Source of the DNA: Alphaproteobacteria bacterium
GTDB taxonomy: Bacteria > Pseudomonadota > Alphaproteobacteria > Thalassobaculales > Thalassobaculaceae
Direction of reading: 5' to 3'
Assembly: GCA_024742275.1 (NCBI GenBank)
Contig: JANSYS010000002.1
Coordinates: 186,001 to 250,000, forward strand
DNA: 64,000 nucleotides
A program made the translations under genes and the position numbers. Below the pieces are notes generated by a model. That model saw only the letters and a list, made by a program, of their open reading frames with translations, was not told where the DNA came from and searched no databases. Shown piece by piece: positions 56,138 through 64,000 of this stretch (positions are counted from its first letter, which is position 1; each line of letters opens with the position of its first letter).

Positions 56138-56867
56138 TGGCCGTCACCTCGCGGAACACGTCGTCGAGATTGCCGCTGGGCGCGCGGGAGCGCAGCGCAT
56201 CCGGCGTGCCGTCGGCGACGATCCGGCCCCGGGCAATGATCACCGCCCGGGTGCAGACCGCGTCGACCTCCTCCAGGATGTGGGTGGAGATCACGATCGC
56301 CTTGGTCGCGGCCATCTCCTTGATCAACTTGCGGACCTCGAATTTCTGGTTCGGATCGAGGCCGTCGGTCGGCTCGTCGAGAATGAGGACGGGCGGATCG
56401 TGAAGCAGCGCCTGGGCAAGGCCGACCCGACGCTTGAACCCCTTCGAGAGGGTTTCGATCGGCTGGTGCGCGACTTCCTCGAGCCGCGTCTTCCCCATTG
56501 CGATTTGGACGCGGTCGCGGCGGGCGGCGCCGTCGAAGCCGCGCACCGCCCCGATGAAGTCGAGGAAGGCGAGCACCGTCATGTCCGGATAGGCCGGCGC
56601 GCCTTCCGGCAGGTAGCCGAGCGCGCTCTTGGCGGCGATGGGCGCGGTCAGCACGTCGTGGCCGCACACCACGGCGGTGCCGGCATCGGGCGCCAAAAAC
56701 CCGCAGACCATCTTCATGGTCGTCGACTTGCCAGCCCCGTTGGGGCCGAGGAATCCAAGCACGTCGCCCTGGTTCAACTCGAAGCTCAGCCCGTCGACCG
56801 CCGTCTTTCGGGCGTCGGGCGGTCCGAAACTCTTCTTCAGTCCGCGCACGGACAACGCTGTCGTCAT
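56130..56867 (-). CDS. ABC transporter ATP-binding protein (GldA type)
   Basis: A 245-residue ATPase. Walker A is GPNGAGKST near residue 42, the signature is LSKGFKRRVGLAQAL near 137, Walker B is VLILDEPTDGLD near 157, and the H-loop is ISTHILEEVD near 190. This is the first gene of the Gld-like operon. The start ATG at 56867 sits 112 bases from the divergent cyclase gene; an extended start at 56915 is not needed. Confidence 0.88.
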   Translation of the reverse strand: MTTALSVRGLKKSFGPPDARKTAVDGLSFELNQGDVLGFLGPNGAGKSTTMKMVCGFLAPDAGTAVVCGHDVLTAPIAAKSALGYLPEGAPAYPDMTVLAFLDFIGAVRGFDGAARRDRVQIAMGKTRLEEVAHQPIETLSKGFKRRVGLAQALLHDPPVLILDEPTDGLDPNQKFEVRKLIKEMAATKAIVISTHILEEVDAVCTRAVIIARGRIVADGTPDALRSRAPSGNLDDVFREVTANA

Positions 56868-56979
56868 GGGACGCTCACCTGATGTTCGTGACGTAACCGT
56901 CGGTACGGGCGTCATGTATCGAAATCGCAGCGAAATTCAAGACATTAGGCTATTGTCGGACGGTGATGGGAGCAGACGC

Positions 56980-58704
56980 ATGACGGCGACGGACGCGGAG
57001 CGGCAGGGTGAGCACGCGGGACGTGGACTCCCCTGGTCCGCGATCATCGGGCGGCTGCGCCTGTACACGGGTCTCATTCTCTTCGTCTACGTAGCCGTAC
57101 ATTTGGCGAACCATGTGGCGGGATTGTGGTCGATCGCCGCTCTCGATACCGGCCTGGCCGTCATCGCCGCCGTCGTGCGACAGGACGCGATCTCCGTCGT
57201 TCTCTATGCAAGCCTCCTGCTGCATGTGCTGATCGCCCTGCGGGCCCTGTACTACCGGGAGTCCCTGAAGGTGATGTCGGTGGCCGAGCGGATGCAACTC
57301 GCCCTCGGCCTGGCGATTCCGCTTTTGCTCATGCGGCATGTGATCGCCAGCCGGATGATGCACGAGCTGTACGGTGTGAACGACGACCATACCTGGGTGC
57401 TGCTGAATCTCTGGGTCTTCGATCCGACAGGGGCGGTGAACCAGTCGGCGGCGGTGCTGATCGCATGGGGCCACGGCTGCGTCGGACTGCATCTCTGGCT
57501 TCGCTACGCCGCCTGGTACGACCGCGCGCGGCCATGGCTGCTGTCGTTCGCAGTACTGCTGCCGGCGCTGTCGCTCGCCGGGTTCGTGGCCGCGGGCATG
57601 GAGGTGGTGACCCTGGCGGCGACGCCCGGCTGGATGCCGCTGGCGATCGAGGCGGCGCATCTACCGGACAACCAGATCATCGCCCTTTGGCTGGAGCGCA
57701 TCGACCGGATGCGTCTCGGCTATGTTGGGCTGATATTCCTGGTCTTCGCTGCGCGCTGGGTCCGCATGGTCCTGAATCGCCGCAGCCGAGGGGTGCGGAT
57801 CTCCTATGGCGGCGGGCACACGGTGCAGGCGACGAAGGGCATGACCCTGCTCGCGGTGAGCCGCCAGCACGGCATCCCCCATGCCTCGGTCTGCGGCGGG
57901 CGCGGTCGGTGTTCGACCTGTCGGGTCCGGATCTCGAAGGGCCTGGAGAGTCTGCCCGAGCCGGACGCCGACGAGGCCAAGGTGCTGCATCGGATCTCGG
58001 CACCCCCGAACGTGCGGCTGGCCTGCCAAATCCCGGCGATCGAAGGGCTGGAGGTCACCCCGCTGCTGCCGCCGCATACCGCCGGCTTGGCCGACACGCA
58101 GGCCGGGCCGCGCTATCTGCAGGGGCGCGAACTCGAGATCACGGTGCTGTTTGCCGATATTCGCGGCTTTACCAGCCTGTCAGAGAGCAGGCTACCCTAC
58201 GACGTCGTGTTCATCCTGAACCGGTATTTCGCCGAAATGGGGGCGGCGATCGAGGGTGCGGGCGGGCGCATCGACAAGTTCATCGGCGATGGCATCATGG
58301 CGCTGTTCGGCGTCGACGGCGGTCCGGAGGCGGGCGCTCGGGAGGCGGTGACCGCCGCACGGGACATGGCCCGCCGCCTGATCGACCTGAACGACAGTCT
58401 TGCGGGCGACCTCCCGGCTCCGCTCCGCATCGGGATCGGCCTGCATATCGGCACGGCCATCGTCGGCGAGATGGGGTACGGCAAGGTGCGCGGCGTCACC
58501 GCTGTCGGCGACACGGTGAACACGGCGAGCCGACTTGAGGCACTGACCAAGGATTTCGGCGTTCAACTTATCGTCTCGGAGGCGCTGGTGGGCGCCTCCG
58601 GCGTGTCGTTCGACGGGCACCCGACCCATGAGATCGAGATTCGGGGCCGGGATCAGGCGATGGTCATCCGCACGGTCGCCGACGCCACCGGGCTCGGTGC
58701 GTAG
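56980..58704 (+). CDS. Membrane-anchored [2Fe-2S] adenylate cyclase
   Basis: A 574-residue fusion of three modules. Residues 20-270 hold about six helices with conserved-looking histidines (VAVHLANHVAG, LLLHVLIAL, WGHGCVGLHLWLRY), like a haem-binding succinate dehydrogenase anchor. Residues 280-365 form a plant-type ferredoxin: C305, C311 and C314 in CGGRGRCSTC and C349 in LACQIP. Residues 380-560 are a class III cyclase with the metal-binding FADIRGFTSL, DKFIGDGIMALFG and TAVGDTVNTASRL. The enzyme probably makes cAMP in response to the redox state of the membrane or the cluster. The ATG at 56980 has GGGAG eight bases upstream. Confidence 0.88.
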   Translation: MTATDAERQGEHAGRGLPWSAIIGRLRLYTGLILFVYVAVHLANHVAGLWSIAALDTGLAVIAAVVRQDAISVVLYASLLLHVLIALRALYYRESLKVMSVAERMQLALGLAIPLLLMRHVIASRMMHELYGVNDDHTWVLLNLWVFDPTGAVNQSAAVLIAWGHGCVGLHLWLRYAAWYDRARPWLLSFAVLLPALSLAGFVAAGMEVVTLAATPGWMPLAIEAAHLPDNQIIALWLERIDRMRLGYVGLIFLVFAARWVRMVLNRRSRGVRISYGGGHTVQATKGMTLLAVSRQHGIPHASVCGGRGRCSTCRVRISKGLESLPEPDADEAKVLHRISAPPNVRLACQIPAIEGLEVTPLLPPHTAGLADTQAGPRYLQGRELEITVLFADIRGFTSLSESRLPYDVVFILNRYFAEMGAAIEGAGGRIDKFIGDGIMALFGVDGGPEAGAREAVTAARDMARRLIDLNDSLAGDLPAPLRIGIGLHIGTAIVGEMGYGKVRGVTAVGDTVNTASRLEALTKDFGVQLIVSEALVGASGVSFDGHPTHEIEIRGRDQAMVIRTVADATGLGA

Positions 58705-58709
58705 CCAGG

Positions 58710-60131
58710 CTAGCCCGCCCGCTTCCAGGTTGTCCCCGACGGCCCGTCCTCAAGCTCGATACCCCGGGCCTTCAGGTCGTCGCGGATGCGGTCGGCCTCG
58801 GCGAAGTCCTTGGCTTTGCGGGCGTTAGACCGGGCAGCGATCAGCCTCTCTATCTCGATCGGACTGATCCCAGAAACTTCTCCCTGAAACCATTCGCTAG
58901 GGGTTGTCGACAGAATACCCAGCAGCTCAGCTCCCTGCAGAAAGGTTCGTTTGATTGCCGGATTTGCCCGATCATCCGAGTTCAAGGAGGTGGCCAGTTT
59001 ATGCAGTCGCGAAATTGCCAACGGGGTATTCAGGTCGTCGCAAAGAGCCTCAAGAATGTACTGCTCACGCGGATGGTCGATATCGACTGCAGCATCGTTC
59101 TGGTTCTTCAGCATCAGACCGGGCTGTTCTGTCGGTATATCTGCAGAGTTCTCTAAAGCTCTATACAGCCGGTCGAGCTGGGTTTTGGCTTCCCTCAGCC
59201 CCGCTTTCGAGAAATCGAGCGGCTGGCGGTAGTGCGCCGACAGCAGCAACAGCCGGATTGCCTCGCCGGGCCACTCCTCCAGCAACTCGTGGACCGTGTA
59301 GAAGTTGCCGAGCGATTTCGACATCTTCTCGCCTTCGGCTGTCAGGAAGCCGTTGTGCATCCAGTAGTTCGCCATCCGCGCGTGCCCGAAGGCGCAGCGG
59401 GTCTGGGCGATCTCGTTCTCGTGGTGCGGAAAGATCAGGTCCAGCCCGCCGCCATGGATGTCGAATACCTCCCCCAGATGCTCCGCCGCCATGGCCGAGC
59501 ATTCGATATGCCAGCCGGGTCGGCCCCGGCCCCAGGGGCTGTCCCACCCCGGCTGGTCGTCGGCGCTCGGCTTCCACAGCACGAAATCCGCCGGATCGCG
59601 CTTGTAGGGGGCGACGTCGACCCGGGCGCCGGCGATCATCTCGTCGCGGTCGCGGCGGGAGAGCTGACCGTAGTCGCTCATCGACGGCACGTTGAAAAGC
59701 ACGTGGCCCTCGGCGGCATAGGCGTGGCCGCGCTCGATCAGCCTTTCGGTCATGGCGATCATCTGCGAGACGTGCCCGGTGGCGCGCGGCTGCACGTCCG
59801 GCCGGTTCACGCCGATCGCCGCCATGTCGGCGTTGTAGATGTCGGCGGTCTCGCCGGTCAGCGTCTCGATATCGACCCCACGCTCCTTGGCCCGGATCAT
59901 GATCTTGTCGTCGATATCCGTGATGTTGGCGACGTGGGTAACATGATCCTTGCCGTACAGATGGCGCAGCACGCGGACCAGCACGTCGAAAACGACGGCG
60001 GGCCGGGCGTTGCCCACATGGGCGTGGTCGTAGACCGTCGGGCCGCAGACGTAGAGCCGCACGTTCGAGGGATCGATCGGGGTGAAGACCTGCTTCTCGC
60101 GCATGAGCGTATTGGTGATCTTGAGGTCCAT
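58710..60131 (-). CDS. cysS: Cysteinyl-tRNA synthetase
   Basis: A 473-residue class I synthetase that charges tRNA-Cys. The HIGH-type motif is HAHVGNAR near residue 36, the zinc ligands lie in YVCGPTVYD and GWHIECSAMAAEHLG, and the KMSKS motif is EGEKMSKSLGNF near 270. The segment encoded by about 58840-59180 (residues 317-430) has much lower GC and different codon use from its flanks, while the protein stays in frame and the C-terminal tRNA-binding tail RIRDDLKARGIELED is normal. The start codon has GGAG eight bases upstream. Confidence 0.92.
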   Translation of the reverse strand: MDLKITNTLMREKQVFTPIDPSNVRLYVCGPTVYDHAHVGNARPAVVFDVLVRVLRHLYGKDHVTHVANITDIDDKIMIRAKERGVDIETLTGETADIYNADMAAIGVNRPDVQPRATGHVSQMIAMTERLIERGHAYAAEGHVLFNVPSMSDYGQLSRRDRDEMIAGARVDVAPYKRDPADFVLWKPSADDQPGWDSPWGRGRPGWHIECSAMAAEHLGEVFDIHGGGLDLIFPHHENEIAQTRCAFGHARMANYWMHNGFLTAEGEKMSKSLGNFYTVHELLEEWPGEAIRLLLLSAHYRQPLDFSKAGLREAKTQLDRLYRALENSADIPTEQPGLMLKNQNDAAVDIDHPREQYILEALCDDLNTPLAISRLHKLATSLNSDDRANPAIKRTFLQGAELLGILSTTPSEWFQGEVSGISPIEIERLIAARSNARKAKDFAEADRIRDDLKARGIELEDGPSGTTWKRAG

Positions 60132-60192
60132 GTCTCGGACTCCGATTGGTCTGTTCCAGGCTGTCGTCAGTGCGCCGCGCGCACGGGTACGA

Positions 60193-60261
60193 TCAGCGAC
60201 AGACCTCGGCTGTCGTGTAGAACGCGGTGCCGATCGAGGTCAGCGGGCGGCGCGCGAACAT
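60193..60261 (-). CDS. Possible 22-residue leader peptide ahead of cysS
   Basis: A short frame of 22 codons starts at an ATG (60261-60259) four bases after GAGGGGA, one of the best ribosome-binding sites in the region. It reads MFARRPLTSIGTAFYTTAEV-CR, with a cysteine codon second to last. It ends 61 bases before cysS. A regulatory leader for a cysteine-related gene is possible, but it may be a chance frame. Confidence 0.35.
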   Translation of the reverse strand: MFARRPLTSIGTAFYTTAEVCR

Positions 60262-60275
60262 GGAATCCCCTCGGG

Positions 60276-61619
60276 TTAAGCCGTCTCGCCGCGCAGCCGG
60301 GAAATTGCCCGGTCGCGACCGATGAGAGGTAACAGATCGCCGAGTTCCGGTCCACGTTCGCGTGCCGTGAGGGCCTTGCGCAGTGGCATGAACAGACCCT
60401 TGCCCTTGCGCCCGGTCTCCGACTTCAGGATGCCGGTCCAAGTCCCCCAGGTTTCGGTCGTCGGCTCACCGCTGGGTAGCAGGTCGGCGGCGGCGGCGCA
60501 GAACTCCGTGTCGTCCTCTTCGATCACCGGTTCGATCGGGCCGACGACGACCCGCCACCAGTCGCCGGCTTCGGCCAGTTTGGTGATGTTGCCGCGGATC
60601 GCGCTCCAGAACGCCTCTCCGCCTTCCACTCCAAGATCGGCAAGGCGACCCGCAACATTGGCATATTCCGTCTCATGCAGGACCTTGGCATTGATCTGCA
60701 GCAGCTCGGCCGGATCGAAGCGCGGTGTGGCGCGCCCGTAGCGGGAGATGTCGAACCCGGCGACGAGCTGATCGAGTGAGGTCGCGGCCACCACCTCGTT
60801 GGTGCCGAGTCCGGCGAGCAGCGAGTTGATCGCCATCGCCTCCAGACCCTCGGTCTCGCGCATCTCCTCCAGGCTGAGGCTGCCGATCCGTTTGGACAGG
60901 CCGGAGCCGTCGGCGCCGACGATCAGCGAGGTATGTCCCAGAACCGGCGGCTCGGCCCCCAGCGCCCGGAACAGCTGGATTTGCGTCGCCGAGTTCGTGA
61001 CGTGGTCCTCGCCTCGGATGATGTGGGTCACGTCGAGTTCGATATCGTCGACCACCGAGGCGAGTGTGTAGATCGGCCGTCCGTCCGCGCGCAACAGAAC
61101 CGGGTCGGACTGGGACGCCATGTCCTGGCGGCTCTCGCCCCTGACGAGATCGTCCCAGGCGACGGTCTCGTGATCGAGCTTGAAGCGCCAATGCGGCCGG
61201 ATGCCTTCCGCCTCCTTCGCCGCCCGGTCGGCATCCGTCATCGACAGCGCGGCGCGGTCGTAGACCGGTGGACGGCCCGCCGAGAGCTGCTGCTTGCGCT
61301 TCAGCGACAGTTCCTCGGAGGTTTCGTAGCAGGGGTAGAGCCGCCCCATCTCCTTCAGGCGGGCAACCGCCGCGTCGTAGCGGTCGAGCCGGTCCGACTG
61401 GCGGGCGAAAAGGTCCCAGCCGAGGCCGAGCCAAGTGAGGTCCCGCTCTATCTTGGCGGCGAACTCGGCCGTGCTGCGCTCGGTGTCGGTATCGTCGGAG
61501 CGCAGCAGGAACCGCCCTCCACGAGCTCGGGCGAAAAGCCAGTTGATCAATGCCTGGCGGGCATTGCCGACATGCAGGAGCCCCGTCGGGCTCGGCGCGA
61601 AACGGACGGTGACGGTCAT
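60276..61619 (-). CDS. gltX: Glutamyl-tRNA synthetase
   Basis: A 447-residue class I synthetase that charges tRNA-Glu. The HIGH-type motif is [14 protein letters not shown] near residue 16, and the KMSKS-type motif is [10 protein letters not shown] near 240. The N-terminal [13 protein letters not shown] is diagnostic. The ATG at 61619 gives the right start; upstream sequence in frame is Arg/Ser-rich and not coding. It lies 46 bases after nadE. Alphaproteobacteria often carry two gltX genes; this is one. Confidence 0.9.
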   Translation of the reverse strand: MTVTVRFAPSPTGLLHVGNARQALINWLFARARGGRFLLRSDDTDTERSTAEFAAKIERDLTWLGLGWDLFARQSDRLDRYDAAVARLKEMGRLYPCYETSEELSLKRKQQLSAGRPPVYDRAALSMTDADRAAKEAEGIRPHWRFKLDHETVAWDDLVRGESRQDMASQSDPVLLRADGRPIYTLASVVDDIELDVTHIIRGEDHVTNSATQIQLFRALGAEPPVLGHTSLIVGADGSGLSKRIGSLSLEEMRETEGLEAMAINSLLAGLGTNEVVAATSLDQLVAGFDISRYGRATPRFDPAELLQINAKVLHETEYANVAGRLADLGVEGGEAFWSAIRGNITKLAEAGDWWRVVVGPIEPVIEEDDTEFCAAAADLLPSGEPTTETWGTWTGILKSETGRKGKGLFMPLRKALTARERGPELGDLLPLIGRDRAISRLRGETA

Positions 61620-61665
61620 CGGGTATCCCGTTGGTCTGCGGGTCGTGCGCCGGTCGGCGGCGACC

Positions 61666-63357
61666 CTATTCCGCGGCCTCTTGCGCCTTCTTCGGGCGAT
61701 AGACGCCGACGAAGGCGTTGGTGATCGGATAGCGGCGCTCCTTGCCGAACGAGCGGCTGGTGAGCTTGACACCCGGCGGCGCTTGGCGGCGCTTGTACTC
61801 CGCCCGGTCGAGCAGCCGCCAGACTTTGAGGACGGTCTCGCTGTCGTAACCCTTGGCGACGATGTCGGCGACCGGGGTCTCGTGCTCGATCAGCTCGGTC
61901 AGGATGCCGTCCAGCACCGGATAGGGCGGCAGGCTGTCCTCGTCCTTCTGGTCCGGTCGCAGTTCGGCCGAGGGCGGCTTGGTGATGATCCGCTCCGGCA
62001 TGACCGCGCCGTCGGGGCCGAGGCTGTCGGCCGGTTTGTTGGCGTTTCGCCAGCGGCACAGCTCGAACACCGTGGTCTTGTAGACGTCCTTGAGCACTGA
62101 ATAGCCGCCGCACATGTCGCCGTAGAGGGTGGCGTACCCGACCGACATTTCCGACTTGTTGCCGGTCGACAGGACCATATGGCCGAACTTGTTGGACAGC
62201 GCCATCAGGGTGATCCCGCGCGACCGCGCCTGAACGTTCTCCTCGGTGATGTCGGGAGTGGTCCCGGCGAACTGGTCAGCGAGCATCGTCTCGAAGGCCT
62301 GCATGGCCGGGCCGATATTGACGGTCGTGTAGTCGACGCCCAGCAACTGGGCGGCGGCGGCCGCGTCCTCCAGGCTGTGATCGCTGGTGTAGGGCGACGG
62401 CATCATCACGCACCGCACCTTGTCCGGGCCGAGCGCGTCGACCGCCACGGCGGCGGAGAGGGCGCTGTCGATCCCGCCGGACATGCCGAGGATGACGCCC
62501 GGGAAACCGTTCTTCGTCACGTAGTCGCGCAGGCCCAGCACCATGGCGCGATACGTCGCCTCCAGTCCGGCCTTGGGCTCGACCGTCTCGGTCCGCTCAC
62601 AGGACCAGCCGTCCGCGCCGCGCGTCCAGGTGGTGGTGACGACCGCCTCCTCCCAAGCCGGGAGTTGGGCGGCGACGGTGCGGTCCGCGTTGAGGACGAA
62701 GGAGGCGCCGTCGAACACCAACTCGTCCTGCCCGCCGACCTGGTTCAGGTAGACCATCGGCAGGCCGCTCTCAACGACCCGCGAGGTGGCGTGTTGAAGA
62801 CGGTTGTCGAGTTTCTGGCTGTCGAACGGGGAGCCGTTGGGGACCAGCAGCATCTCGCCGCCGGTCTCGCTCACGCACTCGACCACGTCCGGGCTCCAGA
62901 TATCCTCGCAGATCGGCACGCCGATGCGAACGCCGCGCACTTCCATCGGTCCCGGCATCGGTCCGACGTCGAACACCCGCTTCTCGTCGAACACGCCGTA
63001 GTTCGGCAGATCCACCTTGTAGCGGGCGGCTCGAACGGCGCCGCCATCGAGCAGCAGCAAAGCGTTGTAAAGCTTGCCATCCTCGGCCCAGGGGGCACCG
63101 AGCAGGACGGCCGGACCGCCATCCGCCGTTTCCGCCGCCAGCTCCTCAACCGCGTCGCGGATTTCGGCGACGAACATCGGCTTCAGCACCAAGTCCTCCG
63201 GCGGGTAGCCGCAGGCGTAAAGCTCCGGGGTCAGAATGACGTCGGCGCCCGCCGCCGCGGCCTGTGCGCGCACCGCGCGCAGCTTGGCGAGGTTGCCGAC
63301 GATATCGCCCACCCGGGGGTTGAGCTGAGCCAGCGTGATGATGAGTTGATCGGTCAT
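61666..63357 (-). CDS. nadE: Glutamine-dependent NAD+ synthetase
   Basis: A 563-residue two-domain enzyme for the last step of NAD+ synthesis. The N-terminal nitrilase-like glutaminase has E in [16 protein letters not shown] in [15 protein letters not shown] and the catalytic C in VPICEDIW. The C-terminal synthetase has the PP-loop [11 protein letters not shown] near residue 291 and [18 protein letters not shown]. The full length of both domains is present. It lies upstream of gltX on the same strand. Confidence 0.93.
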   Translation of the reverse strand: MTDQLIITLAQLNPRVGDIVGNLAKLRAVRAQAAAAGADVILTPELYACGYPPEDLVLKPMFVAEIRDAVEELAAETADGGPAVLLGAPWAEDGKLYNALLLLDGGAVRAARYKVDLPNYGVFDEKRVFDVGPMPGPMEVRGVRIGVPICEDIWSPDVVECVSETGGEMLLVPNGSPFDSQKLDNRLQHATSRVVESGLPMVYLNQVGGQDELVFDGASFVLNADRTVAAQLPAWEEAVVTTTWTRGADGWSCERTETVEPKAGLEATYRAMVLGLRDYVTKNGFPGVILGMSGGIDSALSAAVAVDALGPDKVRCVMMPSPYTSDHSLEDAAAAAQLLGVDYTTVNIGPAMQAFETMLADQFAGTTPDITEENVQARSRGITLMALSNKFGHMVLSTGNKSEMSVGYATLYGDMCGGYSVLKDVYKTTVFELCRWRNANKPADSLGPDGAVMPERIITKPPSAELRPDQKDEDSLPPYPVLDGILTELIEHETPVADIVAKGYDSETVLKVWRLLDRAEYKRRQAPPGVKLTSRSFGKERRYPITNAFVGVYRPKKAQEAAE

Positions 63358-63430
63358 GGCAAACAGTTAGCGCGCTCCACGGGCGGGGGCAATGCGGATC
63401 GCAGCCTGCCGGACCTCGGATCGCCGGGCG

Positions 63431-63937
63431 TTACCCGCTCGCCGCCAGAGATTCGAGGTCGCTGCCGCCCACCGTATAAGGCAGCCAGGTGCCGCTCCGG
63501 GTCAGTCCGAGTCGGGCATAGAAGTCGCGGGCGTGGTTGTCGGTCTTCACCGACAGGTCGAGCTTGACGCAGCCGCGTCCGATCGCCTCCCGCGCCAGGG
63601 CCGCCATCAGCCTCCGGCCGAGGCCGGTACCCCGCAGGTCGCCGTCGACGTACAGATCCTCGACATAGAGCTTCGGTCGTCCGGCCCAGGTCGAGTAGAC
63701 GAAGTAATAGAGAGCCAAGCCGACCGCCCTGCCGTCCGGCCGTTCGGCGATCATGGCGTGGAAGTAGGGGTGCGCGCCGCTTCCGTCGCGGCGCAGATCG
63801 TCGACGCTGCCGGTGACGTAGTCCGCCGCCTCCTGAACTTCCGCGAGCGCCCGCACCAGCCGGCGCACCGTCTCGGCGTCGTCTTCACCGGTCTCTCCGG
63901 GGGCTCTGAGGATGGCCGGTCTGATCGTGATCTCCAT
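63431..63937 (-). CDS. GNAT family N-acetyltransferase (diamine type)
   Basis: A 168-residue acetyltransferase resembling the diamine/spermidine acetyltransferase group. Typical segments are GLALYYFVYSTWAGRPKLY, then YVEDLYVDGDLRGTGLGRRL with the acetyl-CoA loop, and DFYARLGLTRSGTW at the C-terminus. It lies 73 bases upstream of nadE on the same strand and may share its transcript. The substrate is inferred from subfamily only. Confidence 0.85.
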   Translation of the reverse strand: MEITIRPAILRAPGETGEDDAETVRRLVRALAEVQEAADYVTGSVDDLRRDGSGAHPYFHAMIAERPDGRAVGLALYYFVYSTWAGRPKLYVEDLYVDGDLRGTGLGRRLMAALAREAIGRGCVKLDLSVKTDNHARDFYARLGLTRSGTWLPYTVGGSDLESLAASG

Positions 63938-64000
63938 GGCGCCGATGGTATGCCTCGCGCACGCCCGGCGCCAACCGGTTTCCTCCTGTCGGCCGTCGCC

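Overview
The window is a gene-dense stretch of a GC-rich bacterial chromosome. The gene content points to an alphaproteobacterium, probably near the Rhodospirillales: a SAM-II riboswitch, an RpoE/ChrR sigma/anti-sigma pair, an IalB-family protein, a DUF1127 protein beside a GcvA-type LysR regulator, and TGC-N9-GCA iron boxes. The genus cannot be named from sequence alone. No rRNA, tRNA, CRISPR array, insertion sequence or integrase was seen.

Layout. Bases 1-6.8 kb carry small-molecule and sugar modification genes: an operon of PhyH dioxygenase, methyltransferase and GNAT; a PAS-like gene after a frameshifted unknown gene; PuuE-type allantoinase with a GNAT; and GDP-mannose 4,6-dehydratase. 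From 6.8 to 9.7 kb a BKACE-family enzyme and an L-carnitine dehydrogenase-like enzyme form a probable carnitine-degradation pair, followed by a secreted FG-GAP protein. From 9.7 to 16.1 kb lie SelO, a DapA-family lyase, a flavin monooxygenase, and a rhodanese-DUF1737-MetZ sulfur operon. A porin (16.2-17.3 kb) is divergent from an iron module of imelysin, di-haem DHOR, second imelysin and DUF1513 (17.6-22.6 kb), preceded by two Fur-like boxes.

From 22.6 to 35.7 kb are acyl-CoA ligase, oligoendopeptidase F, two EamA transporters, a UDG-superfamily protein, MetY under a SAM-II riboswitch, acetoacetyl-CoA synthetase, a diguanylate cyclase with a degenerate CZB-like N-terminus, and the LysR/DUF1127 pair. 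From 36 to 47.6 kb are a TSUP permease, a second LysR, a GMC oxidoreductase/PPOX/DJ-1 operon, an asparaginase/methyltransferase operon, a SpoU methyltransferase, ChrR-RpoE with a recognisable promoter, IalB, RlmN and an Smr-like protein. From 47.8 to 64 kb are a BI-1 protein, three unknown small genes, a carbamoyltransferase of lower GC, a four-gene Gld-like ABC system, a membrane/[2Fe-2S]/adenylate cyclase fusion, and a housekeeping run of GNAT, nadE, gltX and cysS.

The most interesting items are the SAM-II riboswitch with an intrinsic terminator, the three-module redox-type cyclase, the paired iron boxes, the diguanylate cyclase that has lost its predicted zinc ligands, and a cysS gene with a low-GC internal block. 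Most genes are ordinary. Nothing here is clearly a new defence or mobile system.
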